In this document: one piece after another, positions 1 to 11,545 of the stretch
Numbering within the stretch: position 1 is the stretch's first letter
How the letters are laid out: each line of letters starts with the position of its first letter
Assembly: GCA_039111635.1 (NCBI GenBank)
Contig: JBCAQO010000012.1
Location: forward strand, 434,001 to 498,000
Reading direction: 5' to 3'
Origin: Heterobasidion occidentale
Lineage: Eukaryota; Basidiomycota; Agaricomycetes; Russulales; Bondarzewiaceae
Length of the DNA: 64,000 nucleotides
The notes under the pieces: model-generated
Told to the model about the DNA's origin: nothing
Databases searched by the model: none
Seen by the model: the letters and a program-made list of their open reading frames with translations, nothing else
Position numbers and translations under genes: made by a program

Positions 1-8
1 TCATTGCG

Positions 9-1197
9 ATGACCCTCATCCATGGCACTATCGACGTCTTCATATACACGTTCCTCGCTATCAGCGCACCCTCTGTGGCGCTATGGCTTCGCTCCCGGAA
101 ACCACCCACGATTCCAATTCCCCGGCCACCTCTGCGCACAGCACTGACCGTCCTCGTCGTCCTGCATACGTTGTATACCCTGTATACGCTCACATACCAC
201 CAACCACCTAATATATTCACTTCATTGGATATCCCTATATCGACACCGACGGCGCATATTCGCACTGTGTTCCTCGAGCATGCCGCGCACGATCCCACAA
301 TGACGCTCTCGCCCTCTCTCGACGCGCTTATAACGCGTCTAAACTCGTTCGACGTGCGCACCGTCTTCATCCGGTGCGCGATCACCCGCTCTTTTGCATT
401 CTCACGCTTGTTCTTGTTCTCATCTGAGCCTTCCGATTGATCTGCAGGTTCGGGCAGCAGACGGTCGAATCTTGCGACTATTGCCACAGCCTCGAAGATT
501 TCGCGATGATCGCCTTCCCCAGACCGCTCCTCGTATACGTCCGCGAAGCATTCACCGTAGGGCTCCTCACCACGCGTGGCAGTGGGCACGAAAGCCGTCG
601 TTCCATCGCCATCGCGTTGCTTATATCCATCGCCATTGGAGAGGCCTACTGGCTCTACACCGTCCCCATATCTCTACGAGAAAATAGTGACATTGTGTTC
701 ATGGTACGCCCCTCCCTCCTTTGGCTCCACAACTGACAAGCAGAAATACTGACTCCTTGGTGTGGGCCACAGTGGCACGATCTCCTCTGGATCCTCCGCC
801 ACATCCTGTTCCTCACCCTCCTGCCTGTCCTACACCTCCTGCCAACAAACGCCTCCTCGCCGCCACTGAGTGTGAGCCTCCGCGTCGCGTCGACGACGAT
901 CGAGATGGCCCACGTACGTACGCGTCTCCTGCGCTACACGCGCGGCGCGGCTCTGCGCGACCCCAATTTGCGCGGGCGCGCGCTCGCGTACTGGAAGAAC
1001 GAGAAGCGGGTGGGCGATTGGGTCCGGGGGGACGAGGCGGTGCGGAAGCTGCGGATGATACGAAGCTCGGGTTTAGAGAGAAGGGAGAGGCGAGCGCCGA
1101 CGAACCGGAGAAGCAGGCAGAGCAAGATGGGACTCTGCGGGATGCGGCCAAGAAGGTTATCGTACAGTTGAGGGAAGTTTTCAAGGCTGAGCCATGA
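9..1197 (+). CDS. Conserved fungal multi-pass membrane protein, function unknown
   Basis: Three exons are visible. Intron 1 (374-447) and intron 2 (704-772) have GT-AG ends and join reading frames cleanly. The product has about four hydrophobic helices: one at the N-terminus (residues ~8-28), one at ~43-63, then two after the CxxC-bearing stretch (ESCDYCHS). A charged tail rich in Lys/Glu/Arg follows. Near 1053 the frame breaks; adding one G to a GG pair restores the tail ending in LREVFKAEP. I do not recognise a named family with certainty. It resembles a fungal-specific membrane protein group without an assigned role. The ATG at 9 is close to the window edge, so an upstream start cannot be excluded. 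Confidence 0.6.
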
Positions 1198-1379
1198 TGC
1201 CTGCCCTAGGAGAAGGGGGGTAATATAGATGTGCTGGGACTTGGTTGTGTCACAATGGCAGCTGCATTACTGTTCAATTATCTTTATCTAGTGCCGAGGG
1301 TGTTTCTCTTTGCCCGTGTAACTTATTTTGTTCTCTATGCTGTATTACCGGAATATAACTAATGGACAGGAAGCTTCAC

Positions 1380-3023
1380 CTATGAGTCCGAAACTTTGCT
1401 GAGCCATCCTTCCCACTGCTGAACCGTCGTCTCTAGACCTTCGCTCATGCTGCCCCCTTGTTCCATCGTTGTTCCATAAACCCCTTCTACCAACGCCCTC
1501 CGCGTAAACGGCACGAACACCTCCACAAATACCTTCCCGGTCGCCATCACGACCCCCTTTTCCTCCGCCTCGCCTCGAAACGCCTCGCATACTCCAACAG
1601 CGCCTGCGCCGCGTCCAACAAGGCCGAATCCAGCGCGCGCAGCAGCTCCGGCAGGAGCGACACCGGGGCGAGCAAGCGCAGGCCGTTCAGCATGCCCAGC
1701 ACGGCGTTCGCGTACTCCGCGAGCGGCGGGTAGGACGCCAGCAGGTGCGGCGGCGCGTGCGGCGGGCCTGCGAGCGTGCCCTCCTGCGGCAGCGGCGCGC
1801 TGGGCACCGCGAGCCACGCGCTCGGCCTTTTGGAGGCTCGCTTGAGGGCGCCGCACCACGCCTCCGTCGCGTCGCGCAGCTCCCGCGCGACGCCGTTCCG
1901 CACGGCGTCTTCGAAGAGCGGGGGCAGGAGCAGGCGGAAGTCGAGCCCGATGCGGGAGAAGGACGTCGCGCAGTAGGTCAGCTGCGTGAGGAGGGACGTG
2001 AGCGAGCTGGGGTCGGGGATGTGGGGCAGGGCGGTGCGCAGCGTGGCGAGGAGGTGCTCGAGGAGGTGGGACGTGAACGTCGGGAGCAGCGCGCGGACGG
2101 CGGGGGAGGGGGGCTGCGGCGGGGACGCGGTCGACGCTGTGGTGGGCCGGTCGAGGAAGATGGTCGTGTATTGGGTGACGACGTCGTGCACGCCCTCGCG
2201 CCAGACGTCGATGTACTTCTTCAGGTAGCGCACCCACGCCTCCCTGTCCTGCGCGCGCTCGGCGCCCAGCTCGACGGCCTGCAGGCCCGCGTCGAAGTTC
2301 TCCAGGCGGCCCGTGAGGAACGCGAGCGCGAGCGCGTCCTCGGGGAGCACGTGCATGCGGCGGAGGAAGCTGACGGCTTTGAAGAGCGCGGGGAGCTTCG
2401 TGGGCTCGCGGAGGGTGCCGAGGAGCTGCACGAGCAGCGCGCGGACGGCGTGGTGGACTTCTGCGCGCACGTCTTGCACCACTGGCACGTCGGGGAAGCG
2501 CGCGGCGAGGCTCGCGGCGTGGGCGGCGAGGTCGAGGGCTTCTTGGAAGGCGCCGTTGCGGACGCAGGTCTCGGCGAGGAGAGGGAGCTCCAGGACGTCC
2601 TGCAGCTTTGCGCTGTGCTCGATCACGAGCGCGGCGCGCCGTCTTTCCGCTTGCACGTCGCGGATCTCTGTGAGGAAAGAACGCGAAGCGGATTCGAGGG
2701 CGGGTATATCGTCGAGGAGGTGGTTCAGAGAGGTGGAGAAGGACGAGAGGGTTCCTGAGAGGCCAGCGTTTGCCGTGTGCAGGGAGATGAACGTGGGATA
2801 TGAGGACGTGCAGAGGGTCGTGAGGGCGTTCGTGAGTTGGGACGAGGTCGAGGAGAGGTTAGTGGGCTCTGCCTGGAGAGGGGAGCGAGAGGGTGGTGAG
2901 ATGGGAGAGGTACGCTGTCGCCTGCTTCGAAGAGAGGTCTGGTGTGGAGGTCGACGCCTCTGCAGAGCTGAGCACGTCGACCAGAGCGGATATCTCAGCT
3001 CCTCGGGCACCGACTTGCGTCAT
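1380..3023 (-). CDS. COG8: Conserved oligomeric Golgi complex subunit 8 (Dor1-like)
   Basis: COG8 is part of the lobe B half of the COG tether, which captures retrograde vesicles at the Golgi. The translation carries the Dor1-family pattern: an early SxYPTFI-like segment (SSYPTFISLHTA), a helical-rod region, and a segment reading SFLRRMHVLPEDALALAFL followed by WVRYLKKYIDVWREGV. The start chosen is the ATG at 3023, which gives MTQVGARGAEISALVDVL and a YLSHLTTLSLPS segment matching the family N-terminus; the open frame beginning at 3010 is a shadow there. Two frame breaks are needed, near 2877 (a TC repeat) and near 1570 (a G run), after which the C-terminus ends in WEGWLSKVSDS. No intron was found. 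The breaks look like sequence errors because the protein on both sides is conserved. Confidence 0.75.
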
Positions 3024-3506
3024 GACGTCTTCATCCAATAATCCTGGTCAACGTGGTTAGCGAAAGGAAGATGCTCGCGTACGCAAAATGAGGCGGGATT
3101 TCTCGTCTAGATGTCGCGTCCCACACCGTTCAAGAGCAACGTGAAAGTCTTGGATATTCGAGCACTTCAGGCAGCGCAATGGTCTTGCCTAACGAGACCT
3201 GGCGTGACTGTGTCTCTTGTCACCCAGCCCCCTGCGAACGAATCGGAGACATGAAGCAGATGCATGTTCCGCGTGAAATTGACGAAACTAATCAGAGAGG
3301 TTCCTGCATATATATCCGAACCAACCATGTACAATGCAAAGTGCGAAACCACAAAGAAGACCAAGGCCGCTCATGAGCTCCGTCTGCTTCACGCGCCGCA
3401 CGGGCTCACCAGAACACTGGCCAGATGTAGATAAAAGCTAGGAATATCGTAAAGTGTCGTGATGCATAGTAAACACCCTGCCTGCGCGTGAACGAAAGTC
3501 CGCCCA

Positions 3507-5998
3507 CTATGGCGCGGCGAGAGACGTCGAATGCGCGTCTTCCGGGGTGTATGACGGGTCCTCCTTCAGCTCCTCTTCTATCGCCTTCTCCCCGTCCAGC
3601 GTCAACCTCGGCACACCGGACTCAATATCCTTCTCGAAGTACCTCGGCAAAATCTGCCGCCATCCGCATCAGCCTTGCGGAAAATCAAAAGAGAGAAACA
3701 GTCCGCGAAAAAACTCACTCCACGCCCTTCCTCTTCCTCTCCGCCGCCTCCTCCCTCTGCCTCTGCTCAATCACGTGCTTGTGCTTCGTCGCATCGCCAA
3801 ACTCCTTGCTCAGCAGCTTCGTCGTGACGCGCTCCCACAGCCGCCGGCTCTCGTTCGGCAGCTGCCTCTCCAGCGGCCGCACCGCCTTGGGTATCACGTG
3901 CAGCGTCGACAGGTCCATCAGCGTGTTCCACTCCTCCTTGCCCCCCGCCGCGCCCGCGCGCCGCCAGCGCACCTTGTGCCGCCACGCCCCGTCGAGGTAC
4001 GCGAGCGCGCACTCCTTCGGGACGTGCTTCACGCGCGTCCACTCGTCGTGCTCTGTCGACCCCGGCGTGTACGTGTGGATCACGCCCTCGACCGCGAACT
4101 GGGGCTTCCCAAGCCAGGACTGGACGCACGACGCCATTCAGCATCCCGCCGACCACACCGCAGGCACTCGACGCTCGAAAAGGAGACGCACCTCCTCCTT
4201 GTACTCAATAATCGCCCTCAGCTGCTTCCCGTCGAACCCGCGCCCACCCGTGCACGTGATGATCGTCGACTCGCCGACCGTGACGTAGAAGCTGCCCCGC
4301 AGTATCCCGTTCACCTGCGCGACGGGGTGCGTGATCTGGTACTGCTCCCCCGCGCCGTGCCCGCCCTTGACCAGCACGAAAATGCCCTTATTCGCGTGCC
4401 CAGGGCCGATGCGCACCGTCGCCGTGCTCGTCACCTTCGCCGATATCTGGTCGACGCCCGCGAGCGCGACGCCGCGCGCGGGGCACGTCGCGCAGAACGC
4501 CGATATCGGCGGGTGGTGCGACACCTGCTCCGTCAGGTACACGACGCGGACGTGCGGCGCGCCGGGGTCGTCCGCCTCGGGCGGCTCACTCGACGCGGCC
4601 GTCTGCCCGTCCGTCTCCGCGAGGCTGAGGCTCGAGAGCTGCGCGCCGATGTTCGACTCGACGGTCGACGTCGGCGAGGGCGCGGCCGTCGACTGGACGG
4701 CGGGCGTGCTCCAGCCCTTGGACAGGAGCCCGCCGAACGCGCTCGACCGCGCGGCGATGGACTTCGCGCCGCCTTTGGCGCTCTTGGCGCTCTTGAGGCT
4801 GCCGGTTTCTGACCGCGTGAGACGCAGGGCGGCGGAGCGGCTGGCGGCTGAGACGCTCGATTCGGCGGCTTCGGGGGTCAGGTACATGTGGTGCACCGGG
4901 GTTGGGATGGGTCCGAGTCGTAGGAGACGGGGAGCACGTCCCAGTGAGAGCGAAAGTGTTCCCCGAGCACCGAGTTGTACGGCTTGCAGACTTTGCCCCG
5001 CTGAGCGGCAAGCAAAGGATGTCAGTATGCGTCATGGGAGTCGGTGGGGATGAACAACTCACTATGTGTCGAAGGTCCTTGGAGAACGTGAAGCGGAGCA
5101 CGGCCAGCATCCTATCGAATGGATCCTCGGAGTCATTGATACTACACATGCACGTTAGTCAAGCTTCTCGCGGTGGAGCAGCCGATTTCACTTGCGCGGC
5201 AAATAGATCTGGTCTGTCAAGGTAATGCCAGTATTCCAGATTGGGTATTGGCTCCAGCAGCGACGCCGGCAAGGAAAGACGCCTGTAGACAGAGATGTCA
5301 GTGATTGCTTGGAACTGATGCGTGGATGGGGTTCCACAGGATTGATGAGAAAAAGGGGGGAAACAGGTCAAACATTCCCTGTACTTGTGTCTGATGATGA
5401 ACGGTGGATATCAGAAGCTTGTGAAAGCATGTGTGTCCATCTTTGTTGTCTGATGGCAGGACATCACGACTTTCACAGAAACCATGACGAACCGCCCGAA
5501 TAGTGCCCTCGGCCAGCAATACGATGCGACAAGGTGGAACGAGGGAGCCTCTGATTTCTCCACCTATCATATTGAGGCGCTGGACGCTCCGTAACCTTTT
5601 GAGACCGATCTCGTCGTCCAGGTCGACTGCCCTGCTCCAGCAGAGGATGCACCTCAACACGATGGGATTTCCATAGCGTAGTCAAAGGCAAGGAAGTCCG
5701 GTGTCGGGCTTCATGTTTGGAACGGAGACGTGTAGAAAACCGTCGTGGAGACTTCGTTGGGGCGCGATGCCTTGCACGGCGAGAACCCGTCACAGCCAGA
5801 AGCGAAGCGGCGCACTCACATAGCGGCGATATCCTTCACCCCAAAGCACTTCTTGACGAGCTGCACGATCATGCTGAGCTTGCCGCCCTCGCCGGTGTCC
5901 TCAGGCAAAGAGATGGCAGGGCCAGGTGCGTCCTCGTCAGCGATGGCAGCATCGCTGTCCTTGCTCGCCAGAACGACTTCGTGCGCGGGGCCAGCCAT
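3507..5998 (-). CDS. Oxysterol-binding protein (Osh/Kes1-type, no PH domain)
   Basis: Lipid-transfer protein of the OSBP-related family, expected to exchange sterol and PI4P between membranes. Diagnostic motifs are KPYNSVLGEHFRSHW (lid/lipid pocket region) and EQVSHHPPISAF (the PI4P-binding HH signature). It is a short-type OSBP that begins with an acidic N-terminus (MAGPAHEVVLASKDSD). Exons on the minus strand: 5820-5998, 5196-5282, 5063-5141, 4192-5000, then from 4119 downward to a last exon ending at 3507. Intron 1 is unusually long (5283-5819, 537 nt). Intron 2 (5142-5195) uses a GC donor. Frame breaks occur near 4900 (run of four G/C) and near 3650 (run of four A/T); one added base at each gives a continuous protein. 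Confidence 0.85.
5142..5195 (-). other. GC-AG intron in the OSBP gene
   Basis: The donor reads GCAAGT on the minus strand (5195 downward) and the acceptor is TAG at 5142-5144. A branch-like CTTGACTAAC lies just upstream of the acceptor. Splicing here gives RPDLFAA-INDSEDPF, the expected family sequence. The nearby GT (GTGAAA) would leave the next exon out of frame. GCAAGT is the usual consensus for the rare GC-AG class. Confidence 0.75.
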
Positions 5999-7071
5999 GC
6001 TTAAGGAGCGATGAGCACGGCGGTAAACAAGGAGGGTGAGAAGAGAAGAGAGCGGTGTGGAAGAGGGGGGCGCTGCGGCGATGAGTGTCTTCGGAGGCTT
6101 GGCTCTTCACTACACCAGGCTTATACTTCCTTTTTCGGTAACTGCATAATTGCAGCGACCGGACCGCGCTGTCCGTTCTTCCTGCCATGAACGTGCATCG
6201 CTCGATGATGGTCATTGTACAGTAGTTCCAATTGTCCAGTACAATGCTAGACTACCCCGAATGTCCACGGCGATCTTCGCGAGTGAACACAAGAAGGCAA
6301 TCAGCAGCTCAAGTGTCGCTGCCAGAGACAGGTTCAAACGCTCGAGACGTAAAGCCGCCGCCACCATCACAGCCGTCTGGACAAGTGCCGCCGGAGACCT
6401 ATCCACGAGGCCTATTATTATCCATGATATGATTCGTTCCCCCCCGTCGTGTTGCGACATTGGACCGCGAGGCAAACCATATGCGGCATCTAGACGTGGC
6501 GAAGCCCAGCCTTTGACATGCCAAGGACAAGGCAGTGTCCCATGCACTGTACACAATCGTGGTGCTGGATGGGCACGATGATGGTATTATGACCAGCTCC
6601 ACTCGTTCTGCAACATTTCTAGCATGTGACGACCTCGAAAGGCTGGTTCAGGTGCCTAATCAAAAGAGCTTCACATATAATGCAATCCACTGCCAGAGGC
6701 TGACGTACGCACGTTCGAGCATCTTTTACGAGCACACCGACGAAGGCACGAAGTGATGATCTCAAGGACTGGGTTTGGTTTCGTCAACGATATAACGACA
6801 GCATTTTGTGTGCGACTTTCCATACAAGGGCAGCTCCTTGGTTGTGGACGTGTTCACATGAGAGAGTTCTGTGCGTCGACGGTCATACCTGGTTCCCTGT
6901 GCAGTCACTGCTATCGAGAAGTCGAGGCGTCCCGTTTGCCAGATGGGAAGTGGGGAGGGGTACGAACGGTCACATGCACGTGCGATACGCGTCGCGCGAG
7001 TCACGTTTATTGGAGGTGAAGACGAACTCGCCAACGCCAACGCAAGGGGCAGATCCAGAGAGCCCACCCAA
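5999..7071. other. Divergent intergenic region, OSBP / pRiA4b-like gene
   Basis: About 1.07 kb between two divergent start codons. It should hold both promoters. I see only short unconserved open frames and no RNA gene or repeat. A CT-rich tract on the minus strand directly precedes the OSBP start. Confidence 0.6.
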
Positions 7072-8768
7072 ATGCCCAAACGCCCCGCCGACGACTCCCC
7101 CGTCCGCGCCTCGCCATCCAAGCGCCCCAACCTCCGCACGCTCCTCCCCAAGTCCACCCCGCACTGGCAGCAGCCCAAATCGACCCCGCCGGGCACGTCC
7201 ACCGGCAGCTCCGTGCGCTCGACCCCCTACACCCCCTACACCCCGTACTCCACCTCCGTCCCCTCCGACTCCCCCACGAACCCCTTCGGCTTCAAGCACC
7301 GCCTCCAGAAGCTCAAGCTCCCCCCCGCCACCTCCTTCTCCAAGCACCTCTCCCTCCGCTTCCAGCTCGCCAAGAGCCCCGAGCTCTCGCCCGCCCAGTG
7401 GCCGATCCTCCCCAGCTCCATGGGAACGGGCAAGCACAAAGGCAAGCCCCCCGCGCTGCGGGCTCCTGGCACCACTCGCGGCGCGACGCCGCCGCGCTCC
7501 CAGAGGGCGAGGAGCTGCCCTACGACGAGCAGGGCGTCTACCGCATCGTCCAGGTACCCCTCTCCTACACCTTCCGCCACCTGCACAAGCTCGTCCTCTT
7601 CCTCTTCGCCGGCGACCCGAGCCCGCCGCCCGCGCCGCCCGCGCCCTCGAGCCGCGGCTACCTCTTCGAGGCGCACGACCAGGTCGTCATGGGGCCCCGC
7701 CCCGGGCAGATCGCCAGCGCGCGCACGTGGGCGAAGCTTTCGAGCGTCCGGGATCCCTATTACTCCGCGCAGTCCATCCTCAGCCTCGTGGAGAGCGCGG
7801 AGGACGACGACCTGCTCGCCAAGGCGCTCGACGTCGAGGGCGACGACTGGCGCTGGGAGACCGAGGAGGACCTCACGCTCGCCCACGTGTGGGAGACCAA
7901 GGGCGGCGACGTCCACCACGCGATCACATACGTGAGTCCCACACACAGACAGAGGTCTGGGGTATTGACGACGTGCGGCGTCCAGCACCATGACGAGCGG
8001 ACCACGATCCACATCACAGTCAACACCCAAAAGCTCGTCCCCCGCAAAGGCGTCGGCAACAAGCCCTTCGTCTTCCGCGCCTTCGGCTCCATCCACCTCG
8101 ACCCATCCTACGTCCCGCCCCCACCCCCAAAACCCAGACTCGTCTTCCCCGTCCTGCGCAAGCCCCCGCACCTCCCCGCGCCTCTCCGCGCCGAGGCGAA
8201 GAGAAAAGCCCCGGCGCCCGCCCCGGGAGACGACGCGCAGGACCGGGACCAGGACGAGCGCGAGGACGAGCGCGAGGACGAGCGCGAGGACGACTTTGAC
8301 GGCGGGCTCGACACGCGCCACTGGAACCGCCCAGACACCTTCGAGCGCTTCCTCTCCTCCGCCGCCCAGCCCACGCGGCCCGCCTCCCCGCCCTCACCCA
8401 CGCTCCCCCCCTCCTCCCCCTCCTCCCTCGGCCCCGACCCCGATCCCGATCCCGACGGGGACCGCGAGCGCGACCTCTCCTTCTCCTCGACCTTCTCCTC
8501 GTCCCCGCTCCGCCTCCCCGTCGTGACGCCCGCCCCCGCGCGCGCGCTCACGCGCATCCGCGTCGACAGGGCGCAGCGCCGCATCGAGCGGCTCGTGCGG
8601 CGCGCGATGGAGGAGGCGGAGGCGCTGGAGAGGGCCGAGCGCGGGGATGCGGACGAGGAGGGGGGCGAGGAGGTCGACCAGCTTGACGCGGACGCGGACG
8701 CGGAGGGCGAGGACGAGGGCGGGGCGGGGCGGGAAGGGGGCGCGTTTAGGGACGAGGAGGAGGTCTGA
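7072..8768 (+). CDS. Plasmid pRiA4b ORF-3-like domain protein
   Basis: Basidiomycete protein with a central domain resembling the pRiA4b ORF-3 family (MM3350-like fold), whose molecular role is not established. The start is the ATG giving MPKRPADDSPVRASPSKRPN, a basic, proline-rich disordered N-terminus. The core runs from GVYRIVQVPLSYTFRHLHKL through GQIASARTWAKLSSVRDPYY to LTLAHVWETKGGDVHHAITY. A GT-AG intron (7932-7985) joins this to HHDERTTIHITVN and GVGNKPFVFRA, which are also typical of the group. The C-terminal third is low-complexity: a DERED repeat (about 8256-8295), a Ser/Pro stretch, and an acidic tail ending in EEEV. The frame breaks at a run of six C (7447-7452); one more C restores continuity. 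Confidence 0.65.
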
Positions 8769-9500
8769 CGGCGTGGCGGGGCGTGACGCGCCCTGTGCTC
8801 TATGCTCGCGCTTGCATGTTACGAGCGCTCTGTGTTTTTCTTGCGCCAGGCGGAATCTGTAAGCACGTCGATCGGCGGTCCATCTGTATATTATCCTAGC
8901 GCGGCTCTTCATGTGCGATTCACAGCGTTCACGGCGCGCGCAAGATTTGTGTGGCAAGGATCGGTATCGGTATCGGCGTCGAGCTTCAATTTCAAGTGTC
9001 AAGGCTCGATACGCGCACTCCTACTTCAAGCAGCACCTGAGCGACAATGGCGACCAACGTCCAACAATCGTGATTGAATCTCTTTTTTTGTCCTTGGTTG
9101 TACCATAGCATTGCATCACCAGGATCGTTTGACCAGATACGGATATCCGGAGACCACTCGGAGGTTGAAGAAGGATCACATGCGTTTCTGCCTTTGGGAG
9201 ACCGACGCGACTACGAGTATGAACTTGCTTGAAAACGTCAGTATACGTACAGCATGCGGATTCCCTTTTCCAGGGGAGCCAATACCAGTCGGTGCCGGGA
9301 ACGAGATGACTCCACGACTTCATAGGCAGAACGCATGATGCCGTGAAGAGTCGAGTCCACACCTCCAACCCTTCCATCTGCGTAGTACCCGTACGTCCCG
9401 TACGTCGAGAGCATTTTGACAGTCTCTAAGCGCATTTCGTCCTAATAGGCAAATACATCTGGACAAGTTTGAAAACACTCCACGATCCATCATTCGATTC
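8769..9500. other. Intergenic, no gene seen
   Basis: Downstream of the pRiA4b-like gene and upstream of the acyltransferase. Only short frames with no recognisable similarity. No TATA-like box stands out close to the start at 9501. Confidence 0.5.
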
Positions 9501-11115
9501 ATGGATCCACCGACCTCAGAACCAAACCCTGGCGTTCAGACAATCTCCGCAGCACGCATACATCCAGAATCGCACTCGGAAAGCCGCCCACCGACTCCGC
9601 GCCAGGTACCACTCTCCATCCTCGACGCCACAGTCGCGCGATTCGCGCCCACGTGCGGCGTCTGGTTCTACGACAGCCCAGCAAAAGACGCCTCGAGCGC
9701 AGCCCCGCCCGTCGATCGGCTCAAGCTGAGCCTCGCGAGGACCCTCGCTGCGTACCCCCAGTGGGCCGGCCAGCTCCAGTTCGCGCCTTACGCCGGCCAT
9801 CCGCACGCCGCCGACCACACGCGCCGCTTCGGGCGCCTGGTGCTCTCGTACGGAGCGAACACCGATCCCGGGGTCGAGTTCGCAGTCGCACGCTGGCCAC
9901 AGCCGCTCTCTGCGCTCGTCCCGGATCCCGCCGCGCGTGCGGGCGGTCGTGGATGGTGGCACGCGGGGCAGGTGCCGTCGGCGCAGCTGCTCCCCGCGCG
10001 CCCCGCGCTCGCGCTCCACGACATGGCGGAATCCGACGGGCTTCCCTGCGCGATCGTGCAGCTCACGACGTTCGAGTGCGGGGGCCTGGCGATCGCCGTC
10101 AAGCTGGCGCACCCCCTTGCCGACGCACAGGCCATGGTCCGCTTCGTAAAGGACTGGTCTGCCGTGCACCGCGCGCTGGCGTCGAACGAGCCCGTCCCGG
10201 CGCTCTCGCCCGTCTTCGACCCGTCCTTGCTAGACCGCGCCGCAGCGGGGGACATAGACGCAGTCGAACCCGACCGCGACTTGATCAGGGCCTCGCGCGC
10301 CCTCCCCGTCGATCGCTTCGACTGGTGGGCCTCAGGCGCGGCGGGCCCGCACGACCTGGACCCCAGCACCCTCGAACCGCCGGCTACCCCGATGCCATGG
10401 GCGGAATGGGACATCGCCGCGCCCGTGAGCCACGCATCGGTGCACTTCAGCGCGCGCGAGGTGCAGGCGATGTGGGAGGCGGCTTCCGCGGCCTCGGCGG
10501 GGGCGGCGACGGCGGCGGGGGGGGCGCGTCACGCGCTTCGACGCGCTGCTCGCGCACGTGTGGGGCGCGATCATCCGCGCGCGCGCGATGGAGAACGGCG
10601 CCGCGCCGGGGGATGTGCACATGCACGTCGCGCTCGGTGCGCGCGCGCGTCTCGCGCCCGCGCTGCCCGACGGCTTCCTGGGGTCGCCGATCCTGCTAGC
10701 GCGCGCGACCGGCGCGCCATCCATGACGCTCCCAGAGCTAGCTGGCGCCGTCCGCGCCTCGCTGACGCAGTTCACGCCCGCCGCGGTGGCCGCGTACCTG
10801 CACGACAAGGCGCACGAGGGCTGTCCGCAGCGGTACTGGGGGGCGTTCTTGGGGCGGCGGCACACCATCATGACTTCGTGGCTCGGCCTCGGGGTGTACG
10901 ACGTCGACTTTGGCGGCGGACGCCCGCGGTACGTGGAGGGCGTTATGCCTAGCGTGGATGGGTGCGTTCAGATGATGGAGGCGGGGTTGGAGGTGGCGGT
11001 GGGGGGCGGGGAGCGGTGGTATCGTGCGGGCGTCAGCGTGTCGTTGTATCTCAAGGCGGACGTGATGCAGAGTGTGCTGGAGGACCCTGTGATGAGGAGA
11101 TATAGTGGTCAGTGA
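9501..11115 (+). CDS. HXXXD-type (BAHD-like) acyltransferase
   Basis: Transferase-family enzyme (PF02458 type) expected to move an acyl group from acyl-CoA to an alcohol or amine; the substrate cannot be told. The catalytic HxxxD is seen as HPLADAQ about 210 residues in, inside AIAVKLAHPLADAQAMVRF. The N-terminal half has the typical LSILDATVARFAP opening. The C-terminal structural motif DFGWG is replaced by DFGGG (YDVDFGGGRPRYVEG). No intron is evident. The frame changes in a run of eight G (10517-10524), after which TRFDALLAHVWGAIIRAR and the rest of the C-terminal domain continue to the stop. No secondary-metabolite backbone gene lies beside it, so a cluster role is not supported here. Confidence 0.75.
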
Positions 11116-11545
11116 CGGATTCGGTTTCTACTTCCCCAGGCTGACGTCGTCTATCTTCGACACGTACTCGTACTTATATAGATCCTCAGTTCCGGTCAGT
11201 GTGATTTTGGGAGCAGGCTACCAGTATGTTCATGCAGTTCATATAATAAGTGTGAAGTCGCCGTCTGTGGCGGCGCAAACTCTTGCGGTTGACTTCTCAG
11301 AGCGGATTGACCCGTTGTACTTGTGGGATCCAACTAGGAACACGAGTGATATCATAGCAGGCCTAAACTACGAGATGGTGGTGCGGGCTGAGAGCGCAGC
11401 ACGCAGGCCTACGATCATCTGATAACATCTGACTTTGTTCAGAGCGTCTACAGATACGAAGGTTGCTGTCAGACCGGACGTTAAACACTCAGATGTCGAC
11501 CAGCCTACGGTGAACACAACCAGTTTGTTTTTCTGCACAGAATCA
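11116..11545. other. Convergent 3' intergenic region
   Basis: Lies between the ends of the acyltransferase and the Hpm1 gene. A 105-codon open frame crosses it but has no recognisable domain, and it is probably UTR. Confidence 0.5.

Noticed and set aside
1745..3041. Long plus-strand frames (337 and 242 codons) over COG8
   Set aside because: They are antisense shadows in GC-rich codons; the minus strand carries the recognisable Dor1-family protein.
8250..8300. Short direct repeats that could suggest a repeat array
   Set aside because: They encode DERED repeats within a coding low-complexity acidic region and have no spacers; not CRISPR-like.
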